Below, piece by piece: positions 1 to 6,485 of a stretch of DNA of 16,867 nt (its first letter is position 1; the number at the start of each line of letters is the position of its first letter). The DNA is taken from positions 1 through 16,867 of the forward strand of contig CAMLIA010000084.1 in the NCBI GenBank assembly GCA_946479905.1. Reading direction: 5' to 3'. Below the pieces are notes generated by a model that saw only the letters and a program-made list of their open reading frames with translations, ran no database searches and was not told the origin of the DNA. Source of the DNA: an uncultured Frankiales bacterium (GTDB taxonomy: Bacteria > Actinomycetota > Actinomycetes > Mycobacteriales > SCTD01). The position numbers and the translations under genes are program-made.

Positions 1-539
1 TGCTTGACCACGTCGTACCCCGCGACGTCGGTGAAGCGCGCCGCCGGCCGCTCCACCTTGCTGGGATGGGTCTTCGAGCGCGAGAAGGGGCTGAGGCCGC
101 CGGCGGACCGTCGGTAGCTCCAGTAGAGGAAGCCGATGATGAGCAGGAAAGGCAGCCAGCCCAGCAGCGCCGTGAGGACGCTGCCGCGCGGTGGAGGCTC
201 GGCGGTCACTGCCACGTGGTGCTCGGTGAGCGCGTCGGAGAGCTCTGTCAGGGGCAGCGCCGTCGGGACCTGGCTCGTGAAGGCCTTGCGCTCGGAGTCC
301 TTGCCCGTCACCCGCCCGTCGGTGTCGATCGAGATCGAGGAGACGTGGTCGGCGCGCACCTGCGCGAGCAGCTTGGTGTAGGTCCAGTCGCTCGCGGTGG
401 GCTGCACCGGCAGCAGCAGGTAGGCGAGGAACATCGCCACGGCGACCGCCGAGACGACGACGGCCGTCCGCTTCATGGGGGGAGGAGGGCCACCCGGCTC
501 GGCGGCCGGCGGCGGCCGTCGAGCGGGCTGCGGTCTCAT
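1..539 (-). CDS. ftsH: FtsH-type membrane AAA+ zinc protease, N-terminal part (runs off left edge)
   Basis: The minus strand reads from ATG at 539 through to the window edge (179 codons, no stop). A Pro-rich cytoplasmic extension of about 21 residues precedes MKRTAVVVSAVAVAMFLAYL, a first membrane segment. An extracytoplasmic stretch of about 80 residues follows, then a second membrane segment (GWLPFLLIIGFLYW), a basic linker, and RFTDVAGYDVVK, which is the usual entry to the FtsH AAA domain. Walker and HEXXH zinc motifs would lie outside the window. FtsH enzymes are hexameric membrane proteases that degrade damaged or regulatory proteins. An internal in-frame ATG at 476 is possible but has a pyrimidine-rich upstream sequence on the coding strand; 539 is preferred because it gives the Pro-rich N-terminus common in actinobacterial paralogues, although its ribosome site (GGGA) is also weak. 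A DosR-like site lies 56 nt upstream. This may be a stress-specific FtsH paralogue rather than the housekeeping copy. Confidence 0.8.
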   Translation of the reverse strand, partial: MRPQPARRPPPAAEPGGPPPPMKRTAVVVSAVAVAMFLAYLLLPVQPTASDWTYTKLLAQVRADHVSSISIDTDGRVTGKDSERKAFTSQVPTALPLTELSDALTEHHVAVTAEPPPRGSVLTALLGWLPFLLIIGFLYWSYRRSAGGLSPFSRSKTHPSKVERPAARFTDVAGYDVVK

Positions 540-595
540 GGTCCCAGGCAAGCGGCCGGCAGGGACCGGCGCCAGAGCACTCCGGCCCGTGGGAC

Positions 596-610
596 GGGAC
601 GTTCGACCCT
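596..610 (-). promoter_or_regulatory. Candidate DosR-like operator upstream of ftsH
   Basis: GGGACGTTCGACCCT on the plus strand is an imperfect palindrome close to the mycobacterial DosR box (GGGACTTTCGGCCCT type) and to the other copies in this window. It lies 56 nt before the ATG at 539. A half-site (CCGGCCC, 582-588) sits about one or two helical turns closer to the gene. The remaining sequence of the 540-790 gap holds only a 9-bp direct repeat GGTTGTCAG (739-747 and 762-770) of unknown meaning. Confidence 0.5.
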
Positions 611-790
611 CCCCGTCCGGTGCTCACGGCGCGACGCTGGGCACGTGAGGCTCGACGCGCACAACGCCAACGTCGACCCCGGCCTCGTGGACGCCGGTCG
701 TTGCGGAGTCGTGCACCTGCCCACCGGTCGGCGCTGCCGGTTGTCAGCGCGGCACCCGGGTGGTTGTCAGTTCGAGCCGCCGCGCTCCCG

Positions 791-1666
791 TCAGCGCACG
801 ACGACCAACGCGCAGGGCGCGTGCTCGGCCAGCTGAGCCGCCACCGACCCCAGCAGCAGGTGCCGGAAGCCGCCACGTCCCCGGGCGCCGACGACGACGA
901 GGTCGGTCGCGGCGACCTCACCGAGCAGGGTCGACGTGGGTGAGCCGTGCACCGACGCCATGGTCACGCAGACCTCGCCGGTCTCGCCGAGCGCCCGGGC
1001 CGCGTTCGTGCGCAGCCAGGCGTCGGCCTGGCGGGTCAGCGCCTCCCAGGACTCGACGGGGTCCTGCGAGGGGACGCCGGCGGCGCCCCACGCGTGCAGC
1101 ACGTGGAGCGGGCAGCCTTCCCTCCGTGCCGTCGCCAGCGCCCAGCGGACGGTCGCCGTGCTCTGGGGGGACCCGTCGAACCCGACCACGACGCGGGTCC
1201 AGGGCAGCACCGGGTTCCCGGGGTCCGGGACCACCATGACCGGGCAGCGGCTGTGGTGCAGCGCGTAGCGCACGGCGGAGCCGAGGAAGGCGCCGGCGAG
1301 ATGCCCACGCCCGCTGCGGCCCAGGACCAGGAGCACGGCGTCGTCCGACAGGGCGGTCAGCACCCGCCCGGCATCCCCCTCGCGGAGCTGCGTGACGACG
1401 CGGACCGAGGTCGCGTCGGTCAGCTCCGCCCTGGCGGCCGCCAGCTCCTCGGTGAGCATCCGCTCCGCCCGCAGCCTGACGTCGCCGGCGTCCACCACCC
1501 GTGGCACGGTCCCGGGCAGGCCCTCGACCCAGGTCAGCGGCTGCCACGCGTGCACGACGGTCAGGTCCGCCTCGGCGCGGGCGGCCTCGCGCAGCGCCCG
1601 ACGCAGCGCCCGGGCGGAGCCGTAGGAGCCGTCGACCCCGACGACCACACCACCCTGGCGGTTCAC
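791..1666 (-). CDS. Universal stress protein, tandem UspA domains
   Basis: A 291-residue protein with two Usp domains. Domain 1 (about 5-145) opens with VVVGVDGSYGSARALRRAL and carries LVLGRSGRGHLAGAFLGS. Domain 2 (about 150-290) opens with RVVVGFDGSPQSTATVRWAL and ends with GARGRGGFRHLLLGSVAAQL, matching the ATP-binding pattern G-x2-G-x9-G-S. Family members bind ATP and act in stress survival; the tandem type is typical of the actinobacterial DosR regulon (Rv2005c, Rv2623 class). GTG start with GAGGG a few bases upstream. It lies upstream of ftsH on the same strand, but 251 bp separate them and each has its own candidate operator, so they are probably separate units. It is divergent from the gene at 1796. 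Confidence 0.95.
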   Translation of the reverse strand: MNRQGGVVVGVDGSYGSARALRRALREAARAEADLTVVHAWQPLTWVEGLPGTVPRVVDAGDVRLRAERMLTEELAAARAELTDATSVRVVTQLREGDAGRVLTALSDDAVLLVLGRSGRGHLAGAFLGSAVRYALHHSRCPVMVVPDPGNPVLPWTRVVVGFDGSPQSTATVRWALATARREGCPLHVLHAWGAAGVPSQDPVESWEALTRQADAWLRTNAARALGETGEVCVTMASVHGSPTSTLLGEVAATDLVVVGARGRGGFRHLLLGSVAAQLAEHAPCALVVVR

Positions 1667-1700
1667 GCCCTCAGCCTGTCGGTCACCGGCTGGAACGGGC

Positions 1701-1715
1701 AGGACCGCTGGTCAC
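1701..1715 (-). promoter_or_regulatory. Candidate DosR-like operator upstream of the usp gene at 791-1666
   Basis: On the minus strand this reads GTGACCAGCGGTCCT, with both half-sites (GACC and GGTCC) in register with the window's shared motif. It lies 34 nt upstream of the GTG start at 1666. Its centre is 23 bp from the centre of the next site (1724-1738), so the divergent promoters may share a cooperative pair. The sequence GGTCACCGGC is repeated directly at 1681-1690 and 1710-1719. Confidence 0.5.
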
Positions 1716-1723
1716 CGGCCGGG

Positions 1724-1738
1724 AGGACCTATGGCTCT
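1724..1738 (+). promoter_or_regulatory. Candidate DosR-like operator upstream of the gene at 1796
   Basis: AGGACCTATGGCTCT differs from GGGACCNNNGGCCCT at two positions. It lies 57 nt upstream of the ATG at 1796 and 23 bp, centre to centre, from the site serving the divergent universal stress gene. Confidence 0.5.
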
Positions 1739-1795
1739 GACCAGTCACGACGGGTGGGACGACGCTGGGCTCGACCCCTCACAAGGAGGCACCAG

Positions 1796-2209
1796 ATGAC
1801 CACCACCCGACTCACCGACCTGCCGGCTGTGTCGCTGGAGGGAGTCGGCGAAGCCCTCGTCGACGCCACCGATGTCCTCGCCCGCAGCACCGACCCGACG
1901 GAGATCGAGGACGCCCTCGTCGCGCTCTGCCGGGCCTCCTACGACGCCCTGCTGCAGTGGGAGGTCGACACGGCGCCCTCCGAGCCCGGTCCCCTGCCGC
2001 CGGAGCCGAAGAGCTGGCGGACGCCGCTCGACGAGCTGCGGGTGCAGGCCGCCCTGGCCGAGATGGAGCTGCGGGATGCCGGCGGCGAGCGAGCCCGGGT
2101 CGCGGACCAGCTGGTGAGGACCGTCTCCAGCCGGTTGGCCGGCGCGACCCATGAGGTCGCCACCGCCCTCGCCGCCCTGCGCTCGGAGCTGCGCAAGGCC
2201 GTCCGATGA
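1796..2209 (+). CDS. Hypothetical protein, 137 residues, mostly helical
   Basis: I do not recognise this family. It begins MTTTRLTDLPAVSLEGVGEA and is predicted by eye to be largely alpha-helical, with a Pro-rich segment in the middle (about 58-75, EPGPLPPEPKSW) and a charged C-terminal helix rich in Ala, Arg and Glu. It has no signal peptide or membrane segment. The start is well supported by AAGGAGG at 1783-1789, six bases before the ATG. Its stop codon overlaps the first ATG of the short reading frame at 2206 (ATGA), and the DUF4389 membrane protein gene follows, so the genes form one unit. A DosR-like site upstream suggests induction together with the divergent universal stress gene. Confidence 0.8.
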   Translation: MTTTRLTDLPAVSLEGVGEALVDATDVLARSTDPTEIEDALVALCRASYDALLQWEVDTAPSEPGPLPPEPKSWRTPLDELRVQAALAEMELRDAGGERARVADQLVRTVSSRLAGATHEVATALAALRSELRKAVR

Positions 2210-2232
2210 CCACCGCGATGACCACCCGATGA
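2206..2232 (+). CDS. Putative 8-codon minicistron linking two genes
   Basis: ATG at 2206 overlaps the preceding stop (ATGA) and opens a frame reading MTTAMTTR before TGA at 2230-2232, which overlaps the ATG at 2229 of the next gene (again ATGA). The segment consists of repeats of ATGACCACC at 2206, 2218 and 2229. It may act as a re-initiation relay rather than encode a functional peptide. No Shine-Dalgarno sequence is visible before the ATG at 2229, which makes coupled translation plausible. It could equally be a chance by-product of a small tandem duplication. Confidence 0.35.
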   Translation: MTTAMTTR

Positions 2233-2876
2233 CCACCGAGACGGCCTACCCGGTCCGGTTGACCGGGCGGCTCGACGACGGCCTCAGCCGCTGGAAGTGG
2301 CTGCTCAAGTGGCTGCTCCTGCTGCCGCACGCCGTCGTGCTCGTGTTCCTGTGGGTCGCGGTCGCCGTCCTCACGGTCGTCGCGGGCGTGTCGGTGCTGT
2401 TCACGGGCCGCTACCCGCGGGCGATCTTCGACTTCAACGTCGGGGTGTTCCGCTGGACGTGGCGCGTCGAGTTCTACGGCTTCTCGGCGCTGGGGACCGA
2501 CAGGTACCCGCCGTTCAGCCTGCAGGCCGACCCGTCGTACCCGGCCGACCTCGAGATCGACTACCCGGAGCACCTGTCCCGCGGGCTGGTGCTCGTGAAG
2601 TGGTGGCTGCTGGCGCTGCCGCAGTACCTCGTCGTCGCGCTCCTCGCCGGCGGCTTCGGCGTCGGCCGCGCCGGCCTCATCAGCGTGCTCGCCCTCGTCG
2701 CGGGTGTGGTGCTCGCGGTCACCGGCAGGTACCCGAAGGAGCTGTTCGACCTCATCCTCGGCCTGAACCGCTGGTGCTTCCGCGTGCTCGCGTATGCCGG
2801 CCTGATGCGGGACGAGTACCCGCCGTTCCGGCTCGACGTCGGCGGCCAGGAGCCGACCGCGCAGCTGCCCTCCTAG
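2229..2876 (+). CDS. DUF4389 family integral membrane protein
   Basis: A 215-residue protein with an internal duplication. Each half has a hydrophobic membrane segment (WLLKWLLLLPHAVVLVFLWV and LVKWWLLALPQYLVVALLAG, plus further hydrophobic stretches) followed by a conserved block: GRYPRAIFDFNVGVFRW...RYPPFSL (about 60-102) and GRYPKELFDLILGLNRW...EYPPFRL (about 165-205). This repeated GRYP/RW/YPPF pattern is characteristic of DUF4389, a family of unknown function common in actinobacteria. The start at 2229 is chosen because it gives the clean N-terminus MTTETAYPVRLTGRLDDG; an upstream in-frame ATG at 2151 lies inside the previous gene. Translation is probably coupled to the preceding gene through overlapping stop and start codons. 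The stop codon overlaps the stop of a possible small minus-strand gene. Confidence 0.88.
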   Translation: MTTETAYPVRLTGRLDDGLSRWKWLLKWLLLLPHAVVLVFLWVAVAVLTVVAGVSVLFTGRYPRAIFDFNVGVFRWTWRVEFYGFSALGTDRYPPFSLQADPSYPADLEIDYPEHLSRGLVLVKWWLLALPQYLVVALLAGGFGVGRAGLISVLALVAGVVLAVTGRYPKELFDLILGLNRWCFRVLAYAGLMRDEYPPFRLDVGGQEPTAQLPS

Positions 2877-2980
2877 TACGGCAGGACCCGACCGGCCGGG
2901 GTGCGCAGGTCCAGGTCGGGGACCTGCCGCGACCCGGTCTTGCGGGTCTGCTGGATGCGCTGCCGGCCGGTCCCGTTCAC
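2873..2980 (-). CDS. Possible small protein, 35 residues
   Basis: On the minus strand GGAGGAGG (2993-2986) lies five bases before a GTG at 2980, an unusually strong ribosome site for a short frame. The product begins VNGTGRQRIQQTRKTGSRQV and ends RTPAGRVLPY: basic at the N-terminus, no cysteine, no membrane segment. I do not recognise it. Its stop (2875-2873) overlaps the convergent DUF4389 stop (2874-2876). A DosR-like site lies 100 nt upstream. The frame remains open further upstream (ATG at 3154), but that extension is Gly/Ala/Pro-rich low-complexity sequence and crosses the operator region, so it looks non-coding. Confidence 0.45.
   Translation of the reverse strand: MNGTGRQRIQQTRKTGSRQVPDLDLRTPAGRVLPY
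2905..2927. other. Perfect 8-bp inverted repeat (possible hairpin)
   Basis: GCAGGTCC (2905-2912) and GGACCTGC (2920-2927) are exact inverse complements separated by 7 nt. It lies about 30 bp after the DUF4389 stop, so it could contribute to transcription termination, but there is no T-tract. It also falls inside the possible small minus-strand gene, where it may be only a coding coincidence. Confidence 0.3.
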
Positions 2981-3080
2981 CGCTGCCTCCTCCGTCGGTG
3001 AAGGGAGCCTTCCCCAACCTGCGCGCTCCCAGACAGGGCAGCAGGGCCCGGCTTCCGGGCGACCACCGGCTGCCCCCTCC

Positions 3081-3095
3081 CGGGCCGAAGGTCCC
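3081..3095 (-). promoter_or_regulatory. Candidate DosR-like operator, strong match
   Basis: On the minus strand this reads GGGACCTTCGGCCCG, one of the best copies in the window and nearly identical to the copy at 12553-12567. It lies between the small minus-strand frame (start 2980, 100 nt away) and the plus-strand gene at 3175 (79 nt away), so it could serve either. Confidence 0.55.
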
Positions 3096-3109
3096 GGCCA
3101 GGCGTGACG

Positions 3110-3124
3110 TGGGCCTCCGGTCAG
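3110..3124 (+). promoter_or_regulatory. Weaker DosR-like site upstream of the gene at 3175
   Basis: TGGGCCTCCGGTCAG has one full half-site (GGGCC) and a partial second (GGTC). On the minus strand it reads CTGACCGGAGGCCCA, similar in form to the site at 1701-1715. It is 50 nt from the ATG at 3175, the same distance as several other sites here. Its centre is 29 bp from the stronger copy at 3081-3095, not 22-23. Confidence 0.3.
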
Positions 3125-3174
3125 GTCCGCGGCGCAGGGCCATGCTGGACCCACCAGACAGAGGAAGGTGTGCC

Positions 3175-3501
3175 ATGCGTGAGCTACCGCGCGACGTCGA
3201 CGACCTGCTGCTCGCGCCGGTCGTCCTGCAGCTCGAGGACCGGCTGACCGAGCTCGGCGCCCTGGGGCAGGAGGAGATGCGGTACCGGGTGGCGCTGGAC
3301 AGCGACCTCCCGGACTGGGACGAGCAGCGCAGGCGGGACGCGATGCTCACCAGCATCGCTCGTGACATCGACCTGGGGAGCTGGGTGCTCTCGTGGGACC
3401 CGCGAGGGCTGCGGATGTCGCACGGCGTGCACCACGTGGTGCTGGGGCTGCCCGCCTCCGTGGCGGACTACGTCGCGGGGCCGGTGGGCGCGTCCAGCTG
3501 A
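3175..3501 (+). CDS. Hypothetical protein, 108 residues
   Basis: I do not recognise the family. The product is acidic and soluble, beginning MRELPRDVDDLLLAPVVLQL. It has a helical N-terminal part, a middle segment RYRVALDSDLPDWDEQRRRD, and a C-terminal part with alternating hydrophobic residues (WVLSWDPRGLRMSHGVHHVV) that suggests a beta hairpin. It has no cysteines and no membrane segment. The start at 3175 is chosen because GAGGAAGG lies just upstream; an in-frame ATG at 3142 would add 11 residues and place that ribosome site inside the gene. The 3' end overlaps the convergent diguanylate cyclase gene by 34 bp. The DosR-like sites upstream suggest it belongs to the same regulon. Confidence 0.75.
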   Translation: MRELPRDVDDLLLAPVVLQLEDRLTELGALGQEEMRYRVALDSDLPDWDEQRRRDAMLTSIARDIDLGSWVLSWDPRGLRMSHGVHHVVLGLPASVADYVAGPVGASS

Positions 3502-4847
3502 CCGCTGCGGGTCTTCGCCTGCAGCACCCGTAGCGACTCGTCGAAGGTGACGGCCCGACCGCGGCCTGCGGCCTTGGCGGCGTACAGCGCCACATCCGCG
3601 TTGCGGTAGAGATCCGTGGCGCTGCCGCGCGCGCCGGAGCAGAACGCGATCCCGATGCTGGTGCCGACGTGCAGGCGCTGGCTGCCGCCCTCGGGCAGCG
3701 GCAGCACGAAGTCGTCGTCGAACGCGGCGAGCAGCCGGCGGCTGAACGCCTCCGCGCTGGCCGGCAGGTCCTGGCACAGGACGGCGAACTCGTCCCCGCC
3801 CAGCCGCGCGACGGTGTCGGTGGCCCGGGCAAGGGAGGTCAGCCGGGCCGCCACCTGGCGCAGCAGCTCGTCGCCCGCCAGGTGGCCGAGCGTGTCGTTC
3901 ACGGCCTTGAACCCGTCGAGGTCGAGCAGGTACAGCGCGCAGTGCCCGGGGTGCCGGGCGAGCTGTGCCATCGCCTGACCGGTGCGGTCCAGCAGCAGCG
4001 TGCGGTTCGGCAGCCCGGTCAGCGGGTCGGACAGTGCCATGACCTGGAGCTCCTGCTGGTGCTGCCGTCGCTCGGTGATGTCGTAGAAGTGCCCGACGAG
4101 GTGGCCGGGCCCGCTGCTGCCGGGGACGACGCCGAGAGTGATCTCCAGCCAGGCGGTGCTGCCGTCGGCCCGGGTCAGCTGCTGCTCGAAGCGCGTGATC
4201 GAGTCCGCGGCGGCGTCGAGCGGCGGCGGCGCGTCGGGAAGCAGCTCCGCCCAGGTGGTCCGCAGCAGCTGCTGTGCGGTGCGGCCGGTGAGCGCGCACA
4301 TGGCGGGGTTCACCGACGTGCAGCGGCCCTCGAGGGTGAGGAGCGCCATCGCGACCGGGCTCGACTCGAACGTGAGGCGAAACCTCTCCTCGCTCTCCCG
4401 CAGCGCCTGCTCGACGGCTCGCCGCGCGGTGACGTCGCGGACGGCGACCAGCGTGAGCCGGCGACCGTCGACCTCCACGGGGGACAGGCTGACCTCCGCC
4501 GGGAACGTGGTCCCGTCCGACCGGCACGCGAGCAGCTCGAGTCCCGCCCCCATCGGTCGCACGGTGGGCTGGGCGACGTAGCGGCGACGGTGGCTCCGGT
4601 GCCGTTCGCGCACCTCCGCCGGGACGAGGTCGTCGACCCGACTGCCCAGCAGCGCCGGGGCCGCCGAGCCGAACAGCACCTCGGTCTGGTGGTTGGCGTA
4701 CCGGATGGCGCCGGTCGCGTCGACGAGCAGCATGGCGTCGGGCGCGTCCCAGAGCAACGGTGCCTGGACGGGGCCGAGGTCCAGGTCGCGCGGCGGGAGT
4801 CGCTGGCCCGGGAGCTGCAGGTCGGCGACGGGCGGGAGCTCGGTCAC
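3468..4847 (-). CDS. PAS-PAS-GGDEF diguanylate cyclase
   Basis: A 459-residue soluble protein with two PAS domains (about 30-140 and 152-262) and a C-terminal GGDEF domain (about 270-440). PAS1 contains AMLLVDATGAIRYANHQTEVLFG. The signature GGDEF is intact at 350-354, and an inhibitory I-site RATD (341-344) sits five residues before it, so the protein should make c-di-GMP from GTP and be feedback inhibited. Segments SDPLTGLPNR (273-282) and LLDLDGFKAVNDTLGH (307-322) are typical of active cyclases. There is no EAL domain and no membrane segment. PAS domains may bind a ligand or haem/flavin, but I cannot tell which. GTG start 4 bp after the preceding gene's stop makes it the last gene of the 10056-3468 operon, tying second-messenger synthesis to the stress genes. 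Confidence 0.93.
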   Translation of the reverse strand: MTELPPVADLQLPGQRLPPRDLDLGPVQAPLLWDAPDAMLLVDATGAIRYANHQTEVLFGSAAPALLGSRVDDLVPAEVRERHRSHRRRYVAQPTVRPMGAGLELLACRSDGTTFPAEVSLSPVEVDGRRLTLVAVRDVTARRAVEQALRESEERFRLTFESSPVAMALLTLEGRCTSVNPAMCALTGRTAQQLLRTTWAELLPDAPPPLDAAADSITRFEQQLTRADGSTAWLEITLGVVPGSSGPGHLVGHFYDITERRQHQQELQVMALSDPLTGLPNRTLLLDRTGQAMAQLARHPGHCALYLLDLDGFKAVNDTLGHLAGDELLRQVAARLTSLARATDTVARLGGDEFAVLCQDLPASAEAFSRRLLAAFDDDFVLPLPEGGSQRLHVGTSIGIAFCSGARGSATDLYRNADVALYAAKAAGRGRAVTFDESLRVLQAKTRSGQLDAPTGPAT

Positions 4848-4851
4848 CGGG

Positions 4852-5442
4852 TCACCCGCCGTCGTCGGGCGACGATCCCCTCAGCCGGCGTCCCGTGACC
4901 CGGCCCAGCTGCAGGCGCATCACGTGCCGGCGCGGCCCGGTCGCCCAGGGGACGGGGGAGTCGGCGGCCAGCACCTGGTGGGCAGGTACGACGGTGAGCT
5001 GCCCCGTGACGACGACGCTCCAGCCGCTGTGGGTGTCCTCGTCCACGTCGTCGATCTCGAACGCCACCGTCTCGGCGCGCTCGGCGGCCTGCAGCTTCGG
5101 CCCGCTGCCGGTGCGGATGAGGATCTGGTCGCCGGCCACGACGTAGTTGACCGGGACGATGTCCGGGACGCCGGCCCGGGCCACGTAGGCGAGTCGGCCG
5201 ACCGACCGCGACGAGAGCAAGGCAAGGCACTCGTCGCGGTCCAGCCGACCGAGGTCGCCCGGCCGCTGGGGGGCGGCCAGGGCGTCCTGGAGCCGTCGAC
5301 GGTCGTCGACGGAGCGGCTGATCTGCTCGACGGAGCGTCGCGCGTTGCCGAGCGCACCAGAGGTCAGCTGCCGGGTCACCTTGACCACGACACCCGGGCC
5401 CTGCAGCACCCGGTCGAGAGAACGCACGTCGAGACCCAGCAT
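4852..5442 (-). CDS. Pyridoxamine 5'-phosphate oxidase-like flavin-binding protein
   Basis: A 196-residue protein. An N-terminal helical segment (about 1-62) is followed by a split-barrel PNPOx-like domain (about 65-180): LDRDECLALLSSRSVGRLAY, then PDIVPVNYVVAGDQILIRTG, AVAFEIDD-type strand (TVAFEIDDVDED) and SGWSVVVTGQLTVV. These match the Pyridox_ox_2/PNPOx-like family, whose members bind FMN or F420; a relative (Rv3129) belongs to the mycobacterial DosR regulon. The substrate is unknown and it should not be assumed to make pyridoxal phosphate. ATG at 5442 lies 2 nt after the alcohol dehydrogenase stop, with AGGAG placed inside the end of that gene; the downstream cyclase begins 4 nt after its stop. 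Confidence 0.88.
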   Translation of the reverse strand: MLGLDVRSLDRVLQGPGVVVKVTRQLTSGALGNARRSVEQISRSVDDRRRLQDALAAPQRPGDLGRLDRDECLALLSSRSVGRLAYVARAGVPDIVPVNYVVAGDQILIRTGSGPKLQAAERAETVAFEIDDVDEDTHSGWSVVVTGQLTVVPAHQVLAADSPVPWATGPRRHVMRLQLGRVTGRRLRGSSPDDGG

Positions 5443-5444
5443 CT

Positions 5445-6485
5445 CTAGCTCCTGAAGAGGGCGACCTTGAGCGCTTCGTGCTCGTCGGCGGTGGCGAACA
5501 CGTCGTAGGCGTCCATCATCTCGTCGAGCCCGTAGCGGTGGGTGACCAGTCCCTGCGGGTGCAGCTGCCCGCCCGCGAGCATCCGCAGCAGCCGCGGGGT
5601 CGTCCTCGTGTCCACGAGACCCGTCGTGATCGTCACGTTGCGGATCCAGAGGTCCTCGAGGTGCAGCACCGCCGGCTTGCCGTGGACCCCGACGTTGGCG
5701 ACGTGGCCGCCCGCACGGACGAGGGTCGTGCACATCTCGAACGTCTCGGGGATGCCGACGGCCTCGATGGCGACGTCGGCCCCGCGGCCGCTCGTGAGCT
5801 CGTCGAGCGCTGTCCGGGCCTCGTCGGCGGACGCCACGCAGATGCTGGCGCCCAGCCGCTTCGCGGCGTCGCGACGCGCGGGCGAGGTGTCGACCATGAC
5901 GATCGCGGACGGGCTGAACAGCGACGCCGTCATGATGGCGGCCAGGCCGATGGGACCGGCGCCGACGATGAGCACCGTGTCGCCCGGCTGCACCTTGCCG
6001 TTCAGCACCCCGACCTCGAAGGACGTGGGGAGGATGTCGGCGAGCATGAGCGCGTCCTCGTTGGTCACGTTCTCGGGCAGCAGGTGCAGCGAGGTGTCCG
6101 CGAAGGGCACCCTCGCCAACTCGGCCTGGACGCCGTTGATGCGGTGGCCGAGGATCCAGCCGCCGCCACCGGTGCACTGGCCGTAGGCGCCCTCGCGGCA
6201 GGACTCGCAGGTGCCGCAGGAGGAGATGCAGGAGATGAGGACGCGGTCGCCGACCGCGCGGCTGCGCACCCCGCCGCCGACGGCGACGACCGTCCCGACC
6301 GCTTCGTGACCGAGCACGGTGCCGGGCTCGCAGGTCGGGACGTCACCCTTGAGGATGTGCAGGTCGGTGCCGCAGATGGTGACCGCGTCGATGCGGACGA
6401 CGGCGTCCCGGTCGTCCGACACCACAGCGTCGGGCACGTCCTCCCAGGAGTGCCGGCCAGGCCCGTGGTAGGTGAGTGCCTTCAT
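5445..6485 (-). CDS. Zinc-dependent alcohol dehydrogenase (medium-chain family)
   Basis: A 346-residue protein of normal family length. Likely catalytic zinc ligands are Cys38 or 39 in CGTDLH, His60-Glu61 in GHEAVG and Asp150 in LADILPT, the pattern of tetrameric secondary alcohol dehydrogenases. Four cysteines (about 90, 93, 96, 104 in SCGTCESCREGAYGQC) form the structural zinc lobe. The Rossmann motif is VGAGPIGLAA (174-183), and Asp after the second strand (VMVDTSPARR) favours NAD+ over NADP+. It should oxidise an alcohol or reduce an aldehyde or ketone; the substrate is not predictable. The start ATG overlaps the stop of the upstream acyl-CoA synthetase gene by 4 bp (ATGA). An aldehyde or alcohol produced alongside acyl-CoA metabolism would fit its position. 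Confidence 0.92.
   Translation of the reverse strand: MKALTYHGPGRHSWEDVPDAVVSDDRDAVVRIDAVTICGTDLHILKGDVPTCEPGTVLGHEAVGTVVAVGGGVRSRAVGDRVLISCISSCGTCESCREGAYGQCTGGGGWILGHRINGVQAELARVPFADTSLHLLPENVTNEDALMLADILPTSFEVGVLNGKVQPGDTVLIVGAGPIGLAAIMTASLFSPSAIVMVDTSPARRDAAKRLGASICVASADEARTALDELTSGRGADVAIEAVGIPETFEMCTTLVRAGGHVANVGVHGKPAVLHLEDLWIRNVTITTGLVDTRTTPRLLRMLAGGQLHPQGLVTHRYGLDEMMDAYDVFATADEHEALKVALFRS

Noticed and set aside
723..741. ACCGG/CCGGT inverted repeat after the usp gene as a terminator
   Set aside because: The stem is only five base pairs with no T-tract.
947..1795. Upstream extension of the gene at 1796
   Set aside because: The frame is open back to 947 but is antisense to the universal stress gene; the strong AAGGAGG site fixes the start at 1796.
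3137..3152. Palindrome-like GGGCCATGCTGGACCC
   Set aside because: The spacing between half-sites is longer than in the window's motif by at least one base, and it overlaps the leader close to the start codon; probably chance.
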